64,000 nucleotides of DNA from Bacteroidales bacterium M2. Lineage in GTDB: Bacteria > Bacteroidota > Bacteroidia > Bacteroidales > Muribaculaceae. The translations under genes and the position numbers were made by a program. A model generated the notes under the pieces. That model ran no database searches. It was not told the DNA's origin and saw only the letters and a list, made by a program, of their open reading frames with translations. This document shows positions 25,872 through 35,329 of the stretch, piece by piece. The DNA lies in NCBI GenBank assembly GCA_001689415.1, contig LUJM01000012.1:36646-100645 (forward strand), given 5' to 3'. Numbering within the stretch: position 1 is the first letter of the stretch; the number at the start of each line of letters is the position of its first letter.

Positions 25872-25876
25872 AGTTG

Positions 25877-27403
25877 TCAGTTTTTAGAGAGTGGTAATAT
25901 TATTATAAATTTTGTTCCTACATTGTATTCGCTTTCTACTGATATAGTTCCGCCGAGTTCGTCGATCATTTTCTTGACGTAGGCAAGTCCGAGGCCGAAG
26001 CCTTTGATGTCGTGGCGGTTGCCGGTAGAAACGCGATAGAATTTTTCGAATATTTTTTTGAGGTCGTCCTTTCGGATTCCTATGCCGTTGTCGGCGAGAG
26101 TGATTTCGAGGTTTTCTTCGTCGATGTCGCGCGATGTGACTGTTAGTTTCAACGGGCGTTCTTCGCTGCGGTACTTCACTGCGTTGTCGAGGAGGTTGAA
26201 AATCACATTTGTGAAGTGCATTTCGTCGACTGTCACGATCGCGTCCATGGCGTCGAGGTTGGCGGTGATTGTGCCACCGTATTTTTCGACCTTAAGCTTG
26301 AATGTGTTTACGATGTTGAAAATAGCGGCGTTGGCATCAACGTCTTCGAGTCGCAGGGTGGCTTTCTGCCGCTCGAACATCGACATCTGCAGCACTTTCT
26401 CGACCTGGAATCGCAGGCGCTTGGTTTCGTCGGTGATTACTGTAGATATCTGTTGCAGCATAGCCGGTGATTTGCGCACGCTCTGGTCGTTGAGCATCTG
26501 GGCTGCAAGCGATATCGATGATATGGGTGTCTTGAATTCGTGGGTCATATTGTTGATGAAGTCGTTTTTCATCTCGGTCAGTTTTTTCTGCCGGAAGGCA
26601 ACGACGATCGTGTAGATAAATATTATCAGCAATATGAGTGTGAATGCAAATGCCGGTACCATAAAAGATATCGACGAGAAGATGTAGTCGTTCTTGGTTG
26701 GGAAATATACTTTGAGATAGTTGTTCGAGCCGTTGACGTCGTTTGGGAACAGCGCTTGTATAAACATGTTGTCGTGGTCGGCTGTATTGGCCTTATAGTT
26801 AGGCGATTTGTACATCACGGTGCCGGCGTGGTTTGCTATTGCAAACTCGAATGGAACTTTCAGACCGAGGGTGTCGAGTTCCTGACGCAGGTAGCGACGC
26901 ACGCGGGCCGAGTCGGCTCGGTCGGTAATTGGCCTGTTCGACGATTTGGAGATGATGTTGAGGATTACCTCGTCGAGCATGTCGCGCTGATATAGGTATC
27001 TGTTGCGGTATGCATCCTGCATGCTGCGGTAGTGCACACCCATGCCACCACCTGTCTGCAGGTTGCTTATTTCGCTCGAAGCGCCTTTGATAGTGAGGTT
27101 GGCTTCGAGCCCGGTGCGTGTTGTGAATGAGTATTTGATACCGCTCTGGTTGGCGTCTTCACCGATATATTGGTTCATCAGTTTTGACATTTCAACCTGT
27201 CGTACATCGTCTTCGAGGTAGTGACGGGCCTCGTCCTGTTCGAGGTGTTGCGATACAGCTACCAGACTTTGGCGCACGCCTTGTGCGAATTGCTCATAGC
27301 GAATCTGTACGATATTCCTCATGTAGAATATCTGTATGCACAGCAAGCCTATAAAGACTATTGCCATGACAATCGCAAGTATCCAGATAGTTTGTTTCTT
27401 CAT
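25877..27403 (-). CDS. rprX: Membrane sensor histidine kinase RprX
   Basis: 508 residues from the ATG at 27403 (a TTG two codons earlier is also open). One transmembrane helix at residues ~6-27, a periplasmic sensor region of ~210 residues, a second helix (~AFTLILLIIFIYTIVVAF), then HisKA and HATPase domains. The phosphorylated histidine is H288 in NNMTHEFKTPISSI; the N box is VIFNLLDNAVKYR, G1 LADNGIGI and G2 GFGLGLAYVKKM. It matches the Bacteroides RprX layout and lies directly upstream of rprY. The signal sensed is unknown. Confidence 0.93.
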   Translation of the reverse strand: MKKQTIWILAIVMAIVFIGLLCIQIFYMRNIVQIRYEQFAQGVRQSLVAVSQHLEQDEARHYLEDDVRQVEMSKLMNQYIGEDANQSGIKYSFTTRTGLEANLTIKGASSEISNLQTGGGMGVHYRSMQDAYRNRYLYQRDMLDEVILNIISKSSNRPITDRADSARVRRYLRQELDTLGLKVPFEFAIANHAGTVMYKSPNYKANTADHDNMFIQALFPNDVNGSNNYLKVYFPTKNDYIFSSISFMVPAFAFTLILLIIFIYTIVVAFRQKKLTEMKNDFINNMTHEFKTPISSISLAAQMLNDQSVRKSPAMLQQISTVITDETKRLRFQVEKVLQMSMFERQKATLRLEDVDANAAIFNIVNTFKLKVEKYGGTITANLDAMDAIVTVDEMHFTNVIFNLLDNAVKYRSEERPLKLTVTSRDIDEENLEITLADNGIGIRKDDLKKIFEKFYRVSTGNRHDIKGFGLGLAYVKKMIDELGGTISVESEYNVGTKFIIILPLSKN

Positions 27404-27511
27404 TATCAAAAGAGGGACAGGTTAAATATTAACCTATATTTAGTTAACAATTAAAGCACGTTAATGTTGAACGGGAGGAAAGGGAATACCCTCGATTTTA
27501 ACATTTTGCGT

Positions 27512-27542
27512 CAAAATTAACAAAATAATGTGAAATCGCAAT
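27512..27542 (-). promoter_or_regulatory. Promoter of rprXY
   Basis: On the minus strand ATTG (27539-27542), a 19-bp spacer and TAATTTTG (27512-27519) fit the Bacteroidetes pattern. The ~100-base leader before rprX can fold by pairing AATGTT with AACATT around a GGG/CCC stem (27465-27508). The rest of the 300-base spacer 27404-27703 holds the terminator of the next unit and nothing else recognisable. Confidence 0.55.
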
Positions 27543-27626
27543 GAGGCTTTTTGTTAAAGTTACTTAACTGCCTTGTGTTCACGGTTTAGAGTGCCTTTTT
27601 GAAGGGTTTTTATTATACATATACTT

Positions 27627-27677
27627 CGAAGCCCTGTGTTAACCGGGTTGAAGATTGCCGGTTGACACAGGGCTTCG
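27627..27677 (-). terminator. Terminator after the topA-pseudouridine synthase unit
   Basis: CGAAGCCCTGTGTTAACCGG (27627-27646) pairs with 27658-27677 with a single mismatch that is a G-U pair in RNA. It follows the stop of the leftward pseudouridine synthase gene by 26 bases. A run of A on the plus strand further left gives U residues on the transcript, though not immediately at the stem. Confidence 0.7.
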
Positions 27678-27703
27678 GAATATCTGTAGACTGTATTTTT
27701 GTG

Positions 27704-28633
27704 TCAGACTAATCTTGCGAATCCGGGAGGAAGTGGACAGGTAAAATTCATGTCCTTTCGAGTCACCGGGTGAACGAAGCGCAGGGTGCGAGCATGAAGA
27801 CACAGCCTATGTATTGGCGATGATTTTGCGCCGTAGCGCCTGTCGCCTACAATAGGATGTCCGGCCTCTTTCATGTGCACGCGAATCTGGTTTTTGCGGC
27901 CAGTGGCAAGGCTGAGTTCTACCATTGAGTACGGGGCGCGTACCTTGAGGGTCTTGTAATATGTAACGGCAAGCTGACCTTCGTTGGGATTCTTGGTTGA
28001 ATATACTTCGTGGACGCTGTTTTCGGCGAGGTAGCTGCGAATCTCGCCTTCTTCGTTGTCGAGACGGCCCTCTATGATTGCAACATATTTGCGCTCAAGT
28101 ACCATGTTGTTCCAGTTGTGCTGCATGGTTTCTTTAGCTTGTATGTTTTTGGCAAACATCATCAGCCCCGAAGTGTCGCGGTCGAGGCGGTGTATGATAA
28201 AGAGCTTGTTGCGAGGATTCTTTCGCTTTACGTATTCTCGCAGTATCGAGTATGCCGTGCCGTCTTTGATACGGTCGGTGCCCATCGACAGTAGTCCGTA
28301 ACCTTTGTTTACGACGATGATGTCGTCGTCTTCATAGACGATTTTAAGGCGCGGATTAGAGAACGTCTGGAATTCGCGGGTAGTATTTACCTTTACTTCT
28401 TCACCGGGGCATACGGGGTGGTCGAATTGCGTGATAACGTTTTCGCCAACCATTACTTGACGGTGCTTCAGGAAATCTTTGACCGTAGTTTTCTTGCGTT
28501 CGGGCATCACTGCATAGAGCATGTCGAGCAGTGTTGTCGGCATGTTTTCATATACAGTGTATGATTCTATGTTGTCGGGTTTGAATACGCCTTTCTGCGT
28601 GCCGGGTTTGGCCACGAGGGGTTTCTTTGCCAT
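27704..28633 (-). CDS. RluA-family pseudouridine synthase
   Basis: 309 residues. N-terminal S4-like RNA-binding region (TTLLDMLYAVMPERKKTTVKDFLKHRQV, ~33-60), then the RluA catalytic domain with HRLDRDTSGLM (catalytic D151), LATGRKNQIRVHM and HPIVGDRRYG. It converts specific uridines of rRNA or tRNA to pseudouridine in the cytosol; RluA, RluC and RluD types cannot be separated by reading alone. The start codon overlaps the topA stop by one base (TAATG), so the two are translated together. Confidence 0.9.
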   Translation of the reverse strand: MAKKPLVAKPGTQKGVFKPDNIESYTVYENMPTTLLDMLYAVMPERKKTTVKDFLKHRQVMVGENVITQFDHPVCPGEEVKVNTTREFQTFSNPRLKIVYEDDDIIVVNKGYGLLSMGTDRIKDGTAYSILREYVKRKNPRNKLFIIHRLDRDTSGLMMFAKNIQAKETMQHNWNNMVLERKYVAIIEGRLDNEEGEIRSYLAENSVHEVYSTKNPNEGQLAVTYYKTLKVRAPYSMVELSLATGRKNQIRVHMKEAGHPIVGDRRYGAKSSPIHRLCLHARTLRFVHPVTRKDMNFTCPLPPGFARLV

Positions 28634-30978
28634 TATTTTTTCTTTTTAGCAGTTGTTCGTTTAGTTTTGGCCGGGGCAGCATCGGCCTCTTCGATAATTT
28701 TTCGAATATCCTCGTAGCTCAGAGTTTCGGGGTTTTTAGTGCCTCGGGGGAGCTTGTAGTTCTTTTTGTTGTAAGAAATATATGGGCCGAAACGTCCGTT
28801 AAGCAACATTATTTCAGGGTCTTCGTCGTATGTCCTCAGGGTTTTCTTTTCATCGGCGATTCGTTTGGCTTCGATTAGCTCGATAGCCTGCTCGATAGTA
28901 AGTTCTGCCGGTGTAAACGTTTTGGGGATTGAAACGAATTTGCCTTTGTGGCGTACGTATGGACCGAATCTACCGATAGCCACCTGCACGTCGGAATCTT
29001 CGAATGTGCCGAGTGTGCGGGGGAATTCAAATAGTTTCAAGGCATCATCGAGGGTGATGTCGGTCATTGACTGGCCTTTGAGCAGGGATGCGAACTGTGG
29101 CTTTTCGTCGCTGTCGCTGCTGCCTATCTGTACTACCGGTCCGAAACGTCCGATTTTCACGCTCACAGGCTTTCCGCTTGCAGGGTCAGTGCCAAGCATT
29201 CGCTCGCCGAATTTAAGGCCTTGCTTGATTGTCATGGCGTTATCTACGGCAGGGTGAAAGTCGGTGTAGAATACCGATATTTCCTCGTTCCAAGGCAATT
29301 TGCCCTGAGCGATATCGTCGAACTTCTCTTCGATATTGGCAGTGAAGTTGTAGTCGAGGACATTAGGGAAAAACTCGGTGAGGAAGTCGTTGACAATCAT
29401 GCCGGTATCAGTAGGCACAAGGCGGCCTTTGTTCGAACCGGCGAGCATGGTGCGCTCTTCCTCGGTGATTTTGCCTTTTTTGAGCGAGAGGGTATTGTAG
29501 GGGCGTGGCTGGCCTTCGTTTTCGCCACGTTCGACGTATCCGCGCTGCTGAATTGTAGAGATAGTAGGCGCATATGTCGACGGACGTCCGATGCCAAGTT
29601 CTTCCATTTTCTTAACCAGCGAAGCCTCGGTATATCTTGGCGGTTGCATGGTGAAACGCTCGGTTGCATCGATGTCGGTATATTTCATTTTCATACCGGT
29701 GGTGAGGCCGCCGTTGGGGTTGGCGAGGTCGGGTGTCTCGTCGTCGTCGCTGCTTTCGGCATACACACGCAGGAATCCGTCGAAGACTACGGTCTCGTCG
29801 GTAGCTGTGAATGCATGGTCGAGGTTTGGCGCAATGATGTCTACAGTTGTTTTCTTGATTTCGGCATCGGCCATTTGCGAGGCTATGGCACGGCGGCGAA
29901 TTAGGGTGTAGAGCTTTTGCTCCTGAGGGGTAGCATCATCGAGGGTCTCGGTGGTGGCATATGTCGGGCGGATAGCCTCGTGTGCCTCTTGTGCACCTTT
30001 CGAAGATGTGTGGTAGTTGCGTACGTGCAGGTATTCCTTACCGAGTTTTTCCTCGATAAGTTTGCTCATCGAGCCGATTGCCTCGGCCGAAAGGTTTACC
30101 GAGTCGGTACGCATATAGGTGATATGTCCGTTTTCGTAGAGCTTCTGAGCTACCGACATCGTAAGCGACACCGGGAAACCGAGTTTACGCGAAGCCTCTT
30201 GCTGGAGAGTGGATGTTGTAAAAGGCGGCGCCGGCGATTTGCGCAGCGGGTGCACTTCGATGTCGCCAACTTTGAAGTCGGCATTGGCGCAGGCTTGGAG
30301 GAATTTGCGAGCCTCGTCTTCGGTTTCGAGGCGTTGTGACAACTCGGCCCTGACAGCATGGCTCTCGTCGCCGTCGGGCACGAAAACGGCGGTTACGCGG
30401 TAATATGCTTCGCTGTTGAAAGCCTTGATCTCATTTTCGCGCTCAACAATCAGTCGCACAGCCACAGACTGTACGCGTCCTGCCGACAATGTTGGTTTAA
30501 GTCTTTTCCAAAGCACTGGCGAAAGTTCGAAGCCAACAATTCGGTCGAGTACGCGCCTTGCCTGCTGTGCATCAACACGCGCAAGGTCGATAGTACGCGG
30601 ATTCTCAATCGCGTGTAGGATAGCTTTCTTTGTAATTTCGTGGAAAACAATACGCTTGGTGTTCTCAGGCTTAAGCTCAAGAACTTCGTAGAGGTGCCAG
30701 GCAATAGCTTCTCCTTCGCGGTCTTCATCGGAAGCCAGCCATACAGTGTCGGCTTTCGCTGCGGCGCGTTTTAGTTCGGCTACAAGCTGGGTCTTGTCTT
30801 CGGGAATCTCGTATACAGGGCTGAAACCATTGTCGATATCGATGCTGAAACTCTTCTTCTTGAGATCGCGTATGTGGCCGTAGCTCGACATAACGCGATA
30901 ATCAGGTCCGAGGAATTTCTCTATGGTTTTGGCTTTGGCCGGAGATTCGACTATTACAAGGTTTTTTGGCGTACTCAT
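28633..30978 (-). CDS. topA: DNA topoisomerase I
   Basis: 781 residues. Relaxes negative supercoils by single-strand passage. TOPRIM domain at the N-terminus (LVIVESPAKAKTIEKFLG, then ASDEDREGEAIAWHL with the DxD-type metal site); active-site tyrosine Y288 in TYMRTDSVNLS; SAGRVQSVAVRLI and RPSTYAPTISTIQ are family motifs. The C-terminus has GRFGPYV/I-type repeats (three copies: about residues 590-760) instead of zinc fingers, and ends in a Lys/Thr-rich tail (AKTKRTTAKKKK), as in several Bacteroidetes. Upstream of and overlapping the pseudouridine synthase gene. High confidence. Confidence 0.96.
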   Translation of the reverse strand: MSTPKNLVIVESPAKAKTIEKFLGPDYRVMSSYGHIRDLKKKSFSIDIDNGFSPVYEIPEDKTQLVAELKRAAAKADTVWLASDEDREGEAIAWHLYEVLELKPENTKRIVFHEITKKAILHAIENPRTIDLARVDAQQARRVLDRIVGFELSPVLWKRLKPTLSAGRVQSVAVRLIVERENEIKAFNSEAYYRVTAVFVPDGDESHAVRAELSQRLETEDEARKFLQACANADFKVGDIEVHPLRKSPAPPFTTSTLQQEASRKLGFPVSLTMSVAQKLYENGHITYMRTDSVNLSAEAIGSMSKLIEEKLGKEYLHVRNYHTSSKGAQEAHEAIRPTYATTETLDDATPQEQKLYTLIRRRAIASQMADAEIKKTTVDIIAPNLDHAFTATDETVVFDGFLRVYAESSDDDETPDLANPNGGLTTGMKMKYTDIDATERFTMQPPRYTEASLVKKMEELGIGRPSTYAPTISTIQQRGYVERGENEGQPRPYNTLSLKKGKITEEERTMLAGSNKGRLVPTDTGMIVNDFLTEFFPNVLDYNFTANIEEKFDDIAQGKLPWNEEISVFYTDFHPAVDNAMTIKQGLKFGERMLGTDPASGKPVSVKIGRFGPVVQIGSSDSDEKPQFASLLKGQSMTDITLDDALKLFEFPRTLGTFEDSDVQVAIGRFGPYVRHKGKFVSIPKTFTPAELTIEQAIELIEAKRIADEKKTLRTYDEDPEIMLLNGRFGPYISYNKKNYKLPRGTKNPETLSYEDIRKIIEEADAAPAKTKRTTAKKKK

Positions 30979-31003
30979 AAGTTTTGTTTTCCGTTACAGT
31001 CGG

Positions 31004-31011
31004 CAAAATTA
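31004..31011 (-). promoter_or_regulatory. -7 box for topA
   Basis: TAATTTTG on the minus strand, 26 bases before the topA ATG. No good -33 partner. The remaining sequence to 31219 (about 240 bases between topA and the DUF695 gene) contains no gene I can support. Confidence 0.4.
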
Positions 31012-31219
31012 GTGAAAAATCACATTATAATGAGAAAAACCGACTAAAAAAGTAACAAACGTGTTTCTGTATTTGTTGTATCGGGCTATCGGGTGGGATA
31101 GCAGAAAGTGGATAAGCACTGTTTTTGTGGCCTCAATGAAGGCTTTCCCAACAGTGCCTATGTATAAGGTTTTGGTTATTCTGAGGGGAATATATATCTG
31201 GTATCAGAGGTATCGATGC

Positions 31220-31660
31220 TCAGTCGTCGATCGGAGCCTGAGGGGCACACTCGGCGATCATTTCGTCGTATTCGGCCCATTCGGGGTCGTTTTCGGCGTA
31301 TATCTTAAGAGGGAGTGTGGGCAATGATGCCAATGCTCGGTTGAGGAAAGAACCAAAAACATCGGTAGAAAAGGTGTAGAATATCCAGTTTCGTTCGCCC
31401 GAGCCGGTGTAAATACCTGTCATGATTGCTGTTGTCTTGCCTTTTAATTCCAGCTGCATCGCCTCGGTCGCCCGGTCGAGTAGTTCGGAAGTTGCTTCGT
31501 CGGGGAATCCTAAATGTCCGCCGGGAGTGTATGGCATGGTTACTTCTACCCTGATGGAGTTGCGCTCTTTCGAACGGAATTTTTCTACGTCGAGGCGTCC
31601 GGTTACAATAACAGTGTTTCCGTTACCGTCGTCGGCAGGAGTGGTAAACCAGTCGTTCAT
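31220..31660 (-). CDS. DUF695-like protein
   Basis: 146 residues, soluble, acidic, no signal peptide. The sequence (MNDWFTTPADDGNGNTVIVTGR at the start, AIMTGIYTGSGERNWIFYT in the middle, LPLKIYAENDPEWAEY near the end) fits the DUF695 family of small proteins of unknown function, in which the GxGxRxWxFY segment and DPxWxxY end are conserved. It lies just downstream of rnpB on the same strand, 21 bases from the RNA 3' end. No function can be proposed from sequence. Confidence 0.75.
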   Translation of the reverse strand: MNDWFTTPADDGNGNTVIVTGRLDVEKFRSKERNSIRVEVTMPYTPGGHLGFPDEATSELLDRATEAMQLELKGKTTAIMTGIYTGSGERNWIFYTFSTDVFGSFLNRALASLPTLPLKIYAENDPEWAEYDEMIAECAPQAPIDD

Positions 31661-31680
31661 GATAATAAGATTTAAAAAAA

Positions 31681-32052
31681 CAGCATGGTCGGAGTATAAG
31701 CCGGGTTATGTGGTGTGTGCGCTTTCCTATACGGAGCTACAACGCACCGTCCGTCATTTATCTGGCATTTCTGCCGTAAGCAGTCTACCCCCCGACAATG
31801 GACGAGCAGCCCTTAGATGCCGGTATACTTGACCTTGCAACCCATAATGTGTGCGGCACATCATGTTGCCATGACGCCCGGTGAGCTCTTACCTCGCCTT
31901 TTCACCCTTACCTCCGAGGAGGCGGTAGTTTTCTGTCACACTAATCTACCGTTACCGATAGCTTACCGTTAGTAAGTATGGTGCTCTATGTTGCCCGGAC
32001 TTTCCTCTCGCCCCTTACGAAAAGACGAGCGACGGACCCTCCGGCCATGCTG
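31681..32052 (-). ncRNA. rnpB: RNase P RNA (bacterial type A)
   Basis: 372-nt RNA on the minus strand. The 5' end CAGCATGG (32045-32052) pairs with the 3' end CCATGCTG (31681-31688), forming P1. The conserved core GAGAGGAAAGTCCGGGC (31993-32009 region) and the 3' element ATAACCCGGCTTATAC (31694-31711 region, variant of ACAGAACCCGGCUUA) are both present, as is GGTAGACTGCTTACGG (about 31773-31790). Seven T residues on the transcript strand (31674-31680) follow as terminator. It is the catalytic RNA that trims tRNA 5' leaders. Ends are set by the P1 helix and may be off by a few bases. Confidence 0.95.
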
Positions 32053-32070
32053 ATGTTTGTGAATAAAAGT

Positions 32071-32099
32071 CTGAGGAGTTCGGTTATCGCGCTCCTCAG
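32071..32099 (-). terminator. Hairpin between lpxA and rnpB
   Basis: CTGAGGAG (32071-32078) and CTCCTCAG (32092-32099) pair perfectly; on the transcript strand the stem is followed by ACTTTTATT. It lies 11 bases after the lpxA stop and 18 bases before rnpB, so it likely ends the lipid A operon transcript. Confidence 0.7.
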
Positions 32100-32109
32100 G
32101 CTTGATAAG

Positions 32110-32895
32110 TTATACAGTTCCGGGATAGCACCTGAGGATGCCACGCTGCGATTTGCGCACGAAATCGAGAATCATGTCGCGCTCCTTGCAAGCGGGAACT
32201 TCGCGCTCTACCACACCAACGGCTTCGGTGATTGTGTGGCCGCTGTTGTAGAGTATGCGGTATACTTCCTGGATGAGTTCGATAGTTTCGGAGCTGAAAC
32301 CGCGACGGCGCAGGCCCACGGTATTCACTCCGGTATAGCTAATCGGTTCGCGGGCAGCCTTGATAAAGGGAGGAATGTCCTTGTTGACAAGGGCTCCGCC
32401 CTGCATCATGATATGCGATCCGATGTGGCAGAACTGGTGAACCAGGCTGCCGCCACCAATGATAGCGAAGTCGTCGACTTCCACTTCACCGGCAAGCTGG
32501 CTTGCATTGCTGATAATAACGTTGTTGCCGACGATACAATCGTGAGCGACGTGGCTGTAGGCCATAATGAGACAGTTGCTGCCTACTACTGTGCGGCCCT
32601 TAGCCGCAGTACCGCGGTTTACGGTCACACATTCGCGCAGTACGGTGTTGTCGCCGATGACAGCAGTAGTCTCCTCGCCCTTGAATTTCAAATCCTGGGG
32701 AATGGCACTGATGACCGCGCCGGGGAAAATAGTAACCCCAGCGCCGATACGAGCGCCTTCGAGAATTGTGACATTGCTGCCAATGCGTGTACCCGGGCCG
32801 ATTTCGACGTTGCGGTCAATTGTGGTGAATGGACCGATAACCACGTCGTCGGCAATCTTAGCTTCGGGATTGATGCTTGCTAATGGTTGATGCAT
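32110..32895 (-). CDS. lpxA: UDP-N-acetylglucosamine acyltransferase
   Basis: 261 residues. First step of lipid A synthesis: moves a hydroxyacyl chain from acyl carrier protein to UDP-GlcNAc. Left-handed beta-helix with many hexapeptide repeats (INPEAKIADDVVIGPF, TRIGSNVTILEGARIG), the insertion IPQDLKFKGEETTAVIG, catalytic histidine in MAYSHVAHDCIVGNN, and a helical C-terminal domain (NTVGLRRRGFSSETIELI). Last of lpxD-lpxC/fabZ-lpxA, 9 bases from the preceding gene. High confidence. Confidence 0.96.
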   Translation of the reverse strand: MHQPLASINPEAKIADDVVIGPFTTIDRNVEIGPGTRIGSNVTILEGARIGAGVTIFPGAVISAIPQDLKFKGEETTAVIGDNTVLRECVTVNRGTAAKGRTVVGSNCLIMAYSHVAHDCIVGNNVIISNASQLAGEVEVDDFAIIGGGSLVHQFCHIGSHIMMQGGALVNKDIPPFIKAAREPISYTGVNTVGLRRRGFSSETIELIQEVYRILYNSGHTITEAVGVVEREVPACKERDMILDFVRKSQRGILRCYPGTV

Positions 32896-32904
32896 GAGGG
32901 TTGC

Positions 32905-34287
32905 TTACTTGTTTTTGACAATCTGAGCCATGAACTCGCATTCGCACACTACCTTTTCGCCCACGAAGGCGCGGCCTTTCATAACAGCCATGCCGCGGCG
33001 CATAGGTGTGAGGAACGATACGTGGAATATCAGGGTGTCGCCGGGAACTACTTTCTGGCGGAACTTCACATTGTCGATTTTCATGAAGTAGGTAGAGTAG
33101 CGCTCGGGCTCGTCGACAGTGCTGAGCACGAGTAGACCGCCTGTCTGGGCCATGGCCTCTACCAGCAGTACGCCGGGCATTACCGGTTCCTGGGGGAAGT
33201 GGCCCTGGAAGAAGGGTTCGTTGAACGAAACATTCTTCACGCCTACGATGTAGTTGTCGGTCTTGTCGATGATTTTGTCGACAAGCAGCATCGGATAGCG
33301 GTGGGGCAGGTGGTGACGGATAGCGTTGTTATCCATCAGGGGCTCTACGTTGGGGTTGTAGTTGGGAGCCTGTACGTCCTGACGCTTGATGTCAGAGCGA
33401 AGTGTCTTTGCCAACTGGGTATTGATGGTGTGGCCGGGCTTGGTCGCGATGATACGGCCTTTGAGCGGACGGCCTATGAGTGCGATGTCGCCGATGAGGT
33501 CCATCAGTTTGTGACGGGCGGGCTCGTTGGGCGAGTGCAGGGGTATTGTGTTGAGGAATCCGAAGTCGTTGGCATCGTGGTGGGGTGCGCCCATGATATC
33601 GGCCAGGTGGTCGAGTTCTTCCTGTGTCTTGGGATTCTCGTAGATAACGATAGCATTGTCGAGGTCACCGCCTTTGATGAGACCGGCCTGGAGCAGGGGC
33701 TCGATTTCGCGTACGAAAACAAATGTACGTGCCCAAGCGATATCGTTTCCGAAATCAGCGATGTGGTCGAGGGTAGCGTACTGGTTGGCTAAGACTGCGC
33801 TCTCGAAGTTTACTTTTACGTCGACGCTGAATTCGTCGTCGGGCAGAAGCATAAGTTTCGAGCCGGTAGCATTGTCTACAACTTCTACTTTGTGCTTCAC
33901 ATAGTAGAAATCCTTGTCGGCAATCTGCTCTTTGATACCTACGGCCTGGATTGCATCGTAGAATGGTTTGGCGCTGCCGTCGAGAATAGGAATTTCGGGT
34001 CCGTCGATTTTGATGAGGCAGTTGTCTACGCCGCAAGCATAGAGGGCGGCCATGGCGTGTTCGATTGTGCTGACAGTAGCATCTCCTTTGCCGATAACAG
34101 TGCCGCGGTGTGTGGCAACAACGTTTTCGGCAACGGCATCGATTATAGGCTGGCCTTCGAGGTCTACGCGCTGTATTTTATATCCGTGATTGTCGGGAGC
34201 AGGACAGAATGTCGCTACAAGGTGCGCACCGGTGTGCAGACCTTTGCCTTCGAGGGTAAATTCACCCTGCAGTGTGATTTGCTTCAT
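32905..34287 (-). CDS. lpxC/fabZ: Bifunctional UDP-3-O-acyl-GlcNAc deacetylase / 3-hydroxyacyl-ACP dehydratase
   Basis: 460 residues from the ATG at 34287. Residues ~1-305 are LpxC, the zinc deacetylase that commits lipid A synthesis (MKQITLQGEFTLEGKGLHTG, MAALYACGVDNC, DGSAKPFYDAI, NTIPLHSPNEPARHKLMDLIGD with metal ligands H and D). Residues ~315-460 are FabZ, which dehydrates 3-hydroxyacyl-ACP (LPHRYPMLLVDKI, GHFPQEPVMPGVLLVEAMAQ). This fusion is typical of Bacteroidetes. The frame is open further upstream to 34521 but that part overlaps lpxD and is not coding. Thirteen bases separate it from lpxD. Confidence 0.97.
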   Translation of the reverse strand: MKQITLQGEFTLEGKGLHTGAHLVATFCPAPDNHGYKIQRVDLEGQPIIDAVAENVVATHRGTVIGKGDATVSTIEHAMAALYACGVDNCLIKIDGPEIPILDGSAKPFYDAIQAVGIKEQIADKDFYYVKHKVEVVDNATGSKLMLLPDDEFSVDVKVNFESAVLANQYATLDHIADFGNDIAWARTFVFVREIEPLLQAGLIKGGDLDNAIVIYENPKTQEELDHLADIMGAPHHDANDFGFLNTIPLHSPNEPARHKLMDLIGDIALIGRPLKGRIIATKPGHTINTQLAKTLRSDIKRQDVQAPNYNPNVEPLMDNNAIRHHLPHRYPMLLVDKIIDKTDNYIVGVKNVSFNEPFFQGHFPQEPVMPGVLLVEAMAQTGGLLVLSTVDEPERYSTYFMKIDNVKFRQKVVPGDTLIFHVSFLTPMRRGMAVMKGRAFVGEKVVCECEFMAQIVKNK

Positions 34288-34300
34288 TATGTAGTGATTT

Positions 34301-35329
34301 TTACTTTTCCTGATTGATTTTTTCGAGCTTAGATACCCTGCGCAGTAGCTCGGGCAACTGGCGCATGCTTGCGGCGATACGAGCGTACTCAAGCGCCGGC
34401 AGTGCGGGCGAACCGAGTATACGGCTGTCGGCGGCGACAGTGTTTGGAATGCCCGACTGCGCACCGATGTTGGTGCGGTCGCCCACGCTGATATGCCCGG
34501 CCACGCCAACCTGGCCGCCAAACATACAGTTGGCGCCGATTTTTGTAGACCCGGCTATACCGACCTGCGATGCCATTACGGTATCGTGTCCGACTTCTAC
34601 GTTGTGTGCGATCTGAATGAGGTTGTCGAGCTTTACCCCACGCTGTATGTGGGTGCAGCCCATAGTAGAGCGGTCGATAGTGGTGTTTGCTCCGATTTCT
34701 ACATCGTCGTCGATTATAACTATGCCGATCTGCTCGATTTTGTGATATACGCCTTGGGCATCGGGAGCGAATCCGAATCCGTCAGAGCCTATGACAGCGC
34801 CTGCATGTATGATACAGTTCTTACCGATACGGCAGTTGTAATATATCTTCACGCCCGGGTATATGATAGAACCGTCGCCAATGGTCACGCCCGGGCCTAC
34901 ATATGCCTGGGGGTATATCTTTACACCTTTGCCAATTTTGGCACCCTCGCCGATATAGGCGAATGCGCCCACATAGCAGTCGTCGGATATCTCCACGCCG
35001 TCGGCGATGTGGCACGGTTGCTCAATGCCTACAGGCTGTGGCTGTATGAATTTCGCTGCAAGGCCGAGAAGGCCGGACAAGGCCACATATGGGTCGTCGA
35101 CGCGAATGAGAGTGGCTTTTACCGGGTGTTCGGCAACGAAATCACGACGCACAAGCACAACCGATGCGCCTGTGGTGTAAATATGATGGGTATACTTGGG
35201 ATTTGCTAAAAAAGATATGGTGCCGGGGGTAGCTTCTTCGATTTTGGCGAAGTTGCTTACAAGCACGTCGCCGCTTCCCTCGAGCTCCCCGCCTAAATGA
35301 TTGGCTATTATTTCCGCTGTCAGCTGCAT
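34301..35329 (-). CDS. lpxD: UDP-3-O-acylglucosamine N-acyltransferase
   Basis: 342 residues. Third step of lipid A synthesis. N-terminal uridine-binding domain (MQLTAEIIANHLGGELEG, TISFLANPKYTHHIYTTGASVVLV), then a long left-handed beta-helix of hexapeptides with NCIIHAGAVIGSDGFGFAPDAQG and the catalytic histidine in NLIQIAHNVEVGHDTVMASQVGIAGS; the C-terminal helix RQLPELLRRVSKLEKI follows. First gene of the lpxD-lpxC/fabZ-lpxA unit. The ~240 bases upstream (to cysK) contain AT-rich promoter-like DNA and no gene. Confidence 0.96.
   Translation of the reverse strand: MQLTAEIIANHLGGELEGSGDVLVSNFAKIEEATPGTISFLANPKYTHHIYTTGASVVLVRRDFVAEHPVKATLIRVDDPYVALSGLLGLAAKFIQPQPVGIEQPCHIADGVEISDDCYVGAFAYIGEGAKIGKGVKIYPQAYVGPGVTIGDGSIIYPGVKIYYNCRIGKNCIIHAGAVIGSDGFGFAPDAQGVYHKIEQIGIVIIDDDVEIGANTTIDRSTMGCTHIQRGVKLDNLIQIAHNVEVGHDTVMASQVGIAGSTKIGANCMFGGQVGVAGHISVGDRTNIGAQSGIPNTVAADSRILGSPALPALEYARIAASMRQLPELLRRVSKLEKINQEK

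Noticed and set aside
31978..32883. 301-residue rightward open frame across rnpB and lpxA
   Set aside because: It covers the RNase P RNA and the antisense of lpxA, both securely identified on the other strand.
34288..34521. Upstream extension of the lpxC/fabZ frame
   Set aside because: It overlaps the end of lpxD on the same strand; the conserved LpxC start MKQITLQGEF is at 34287.
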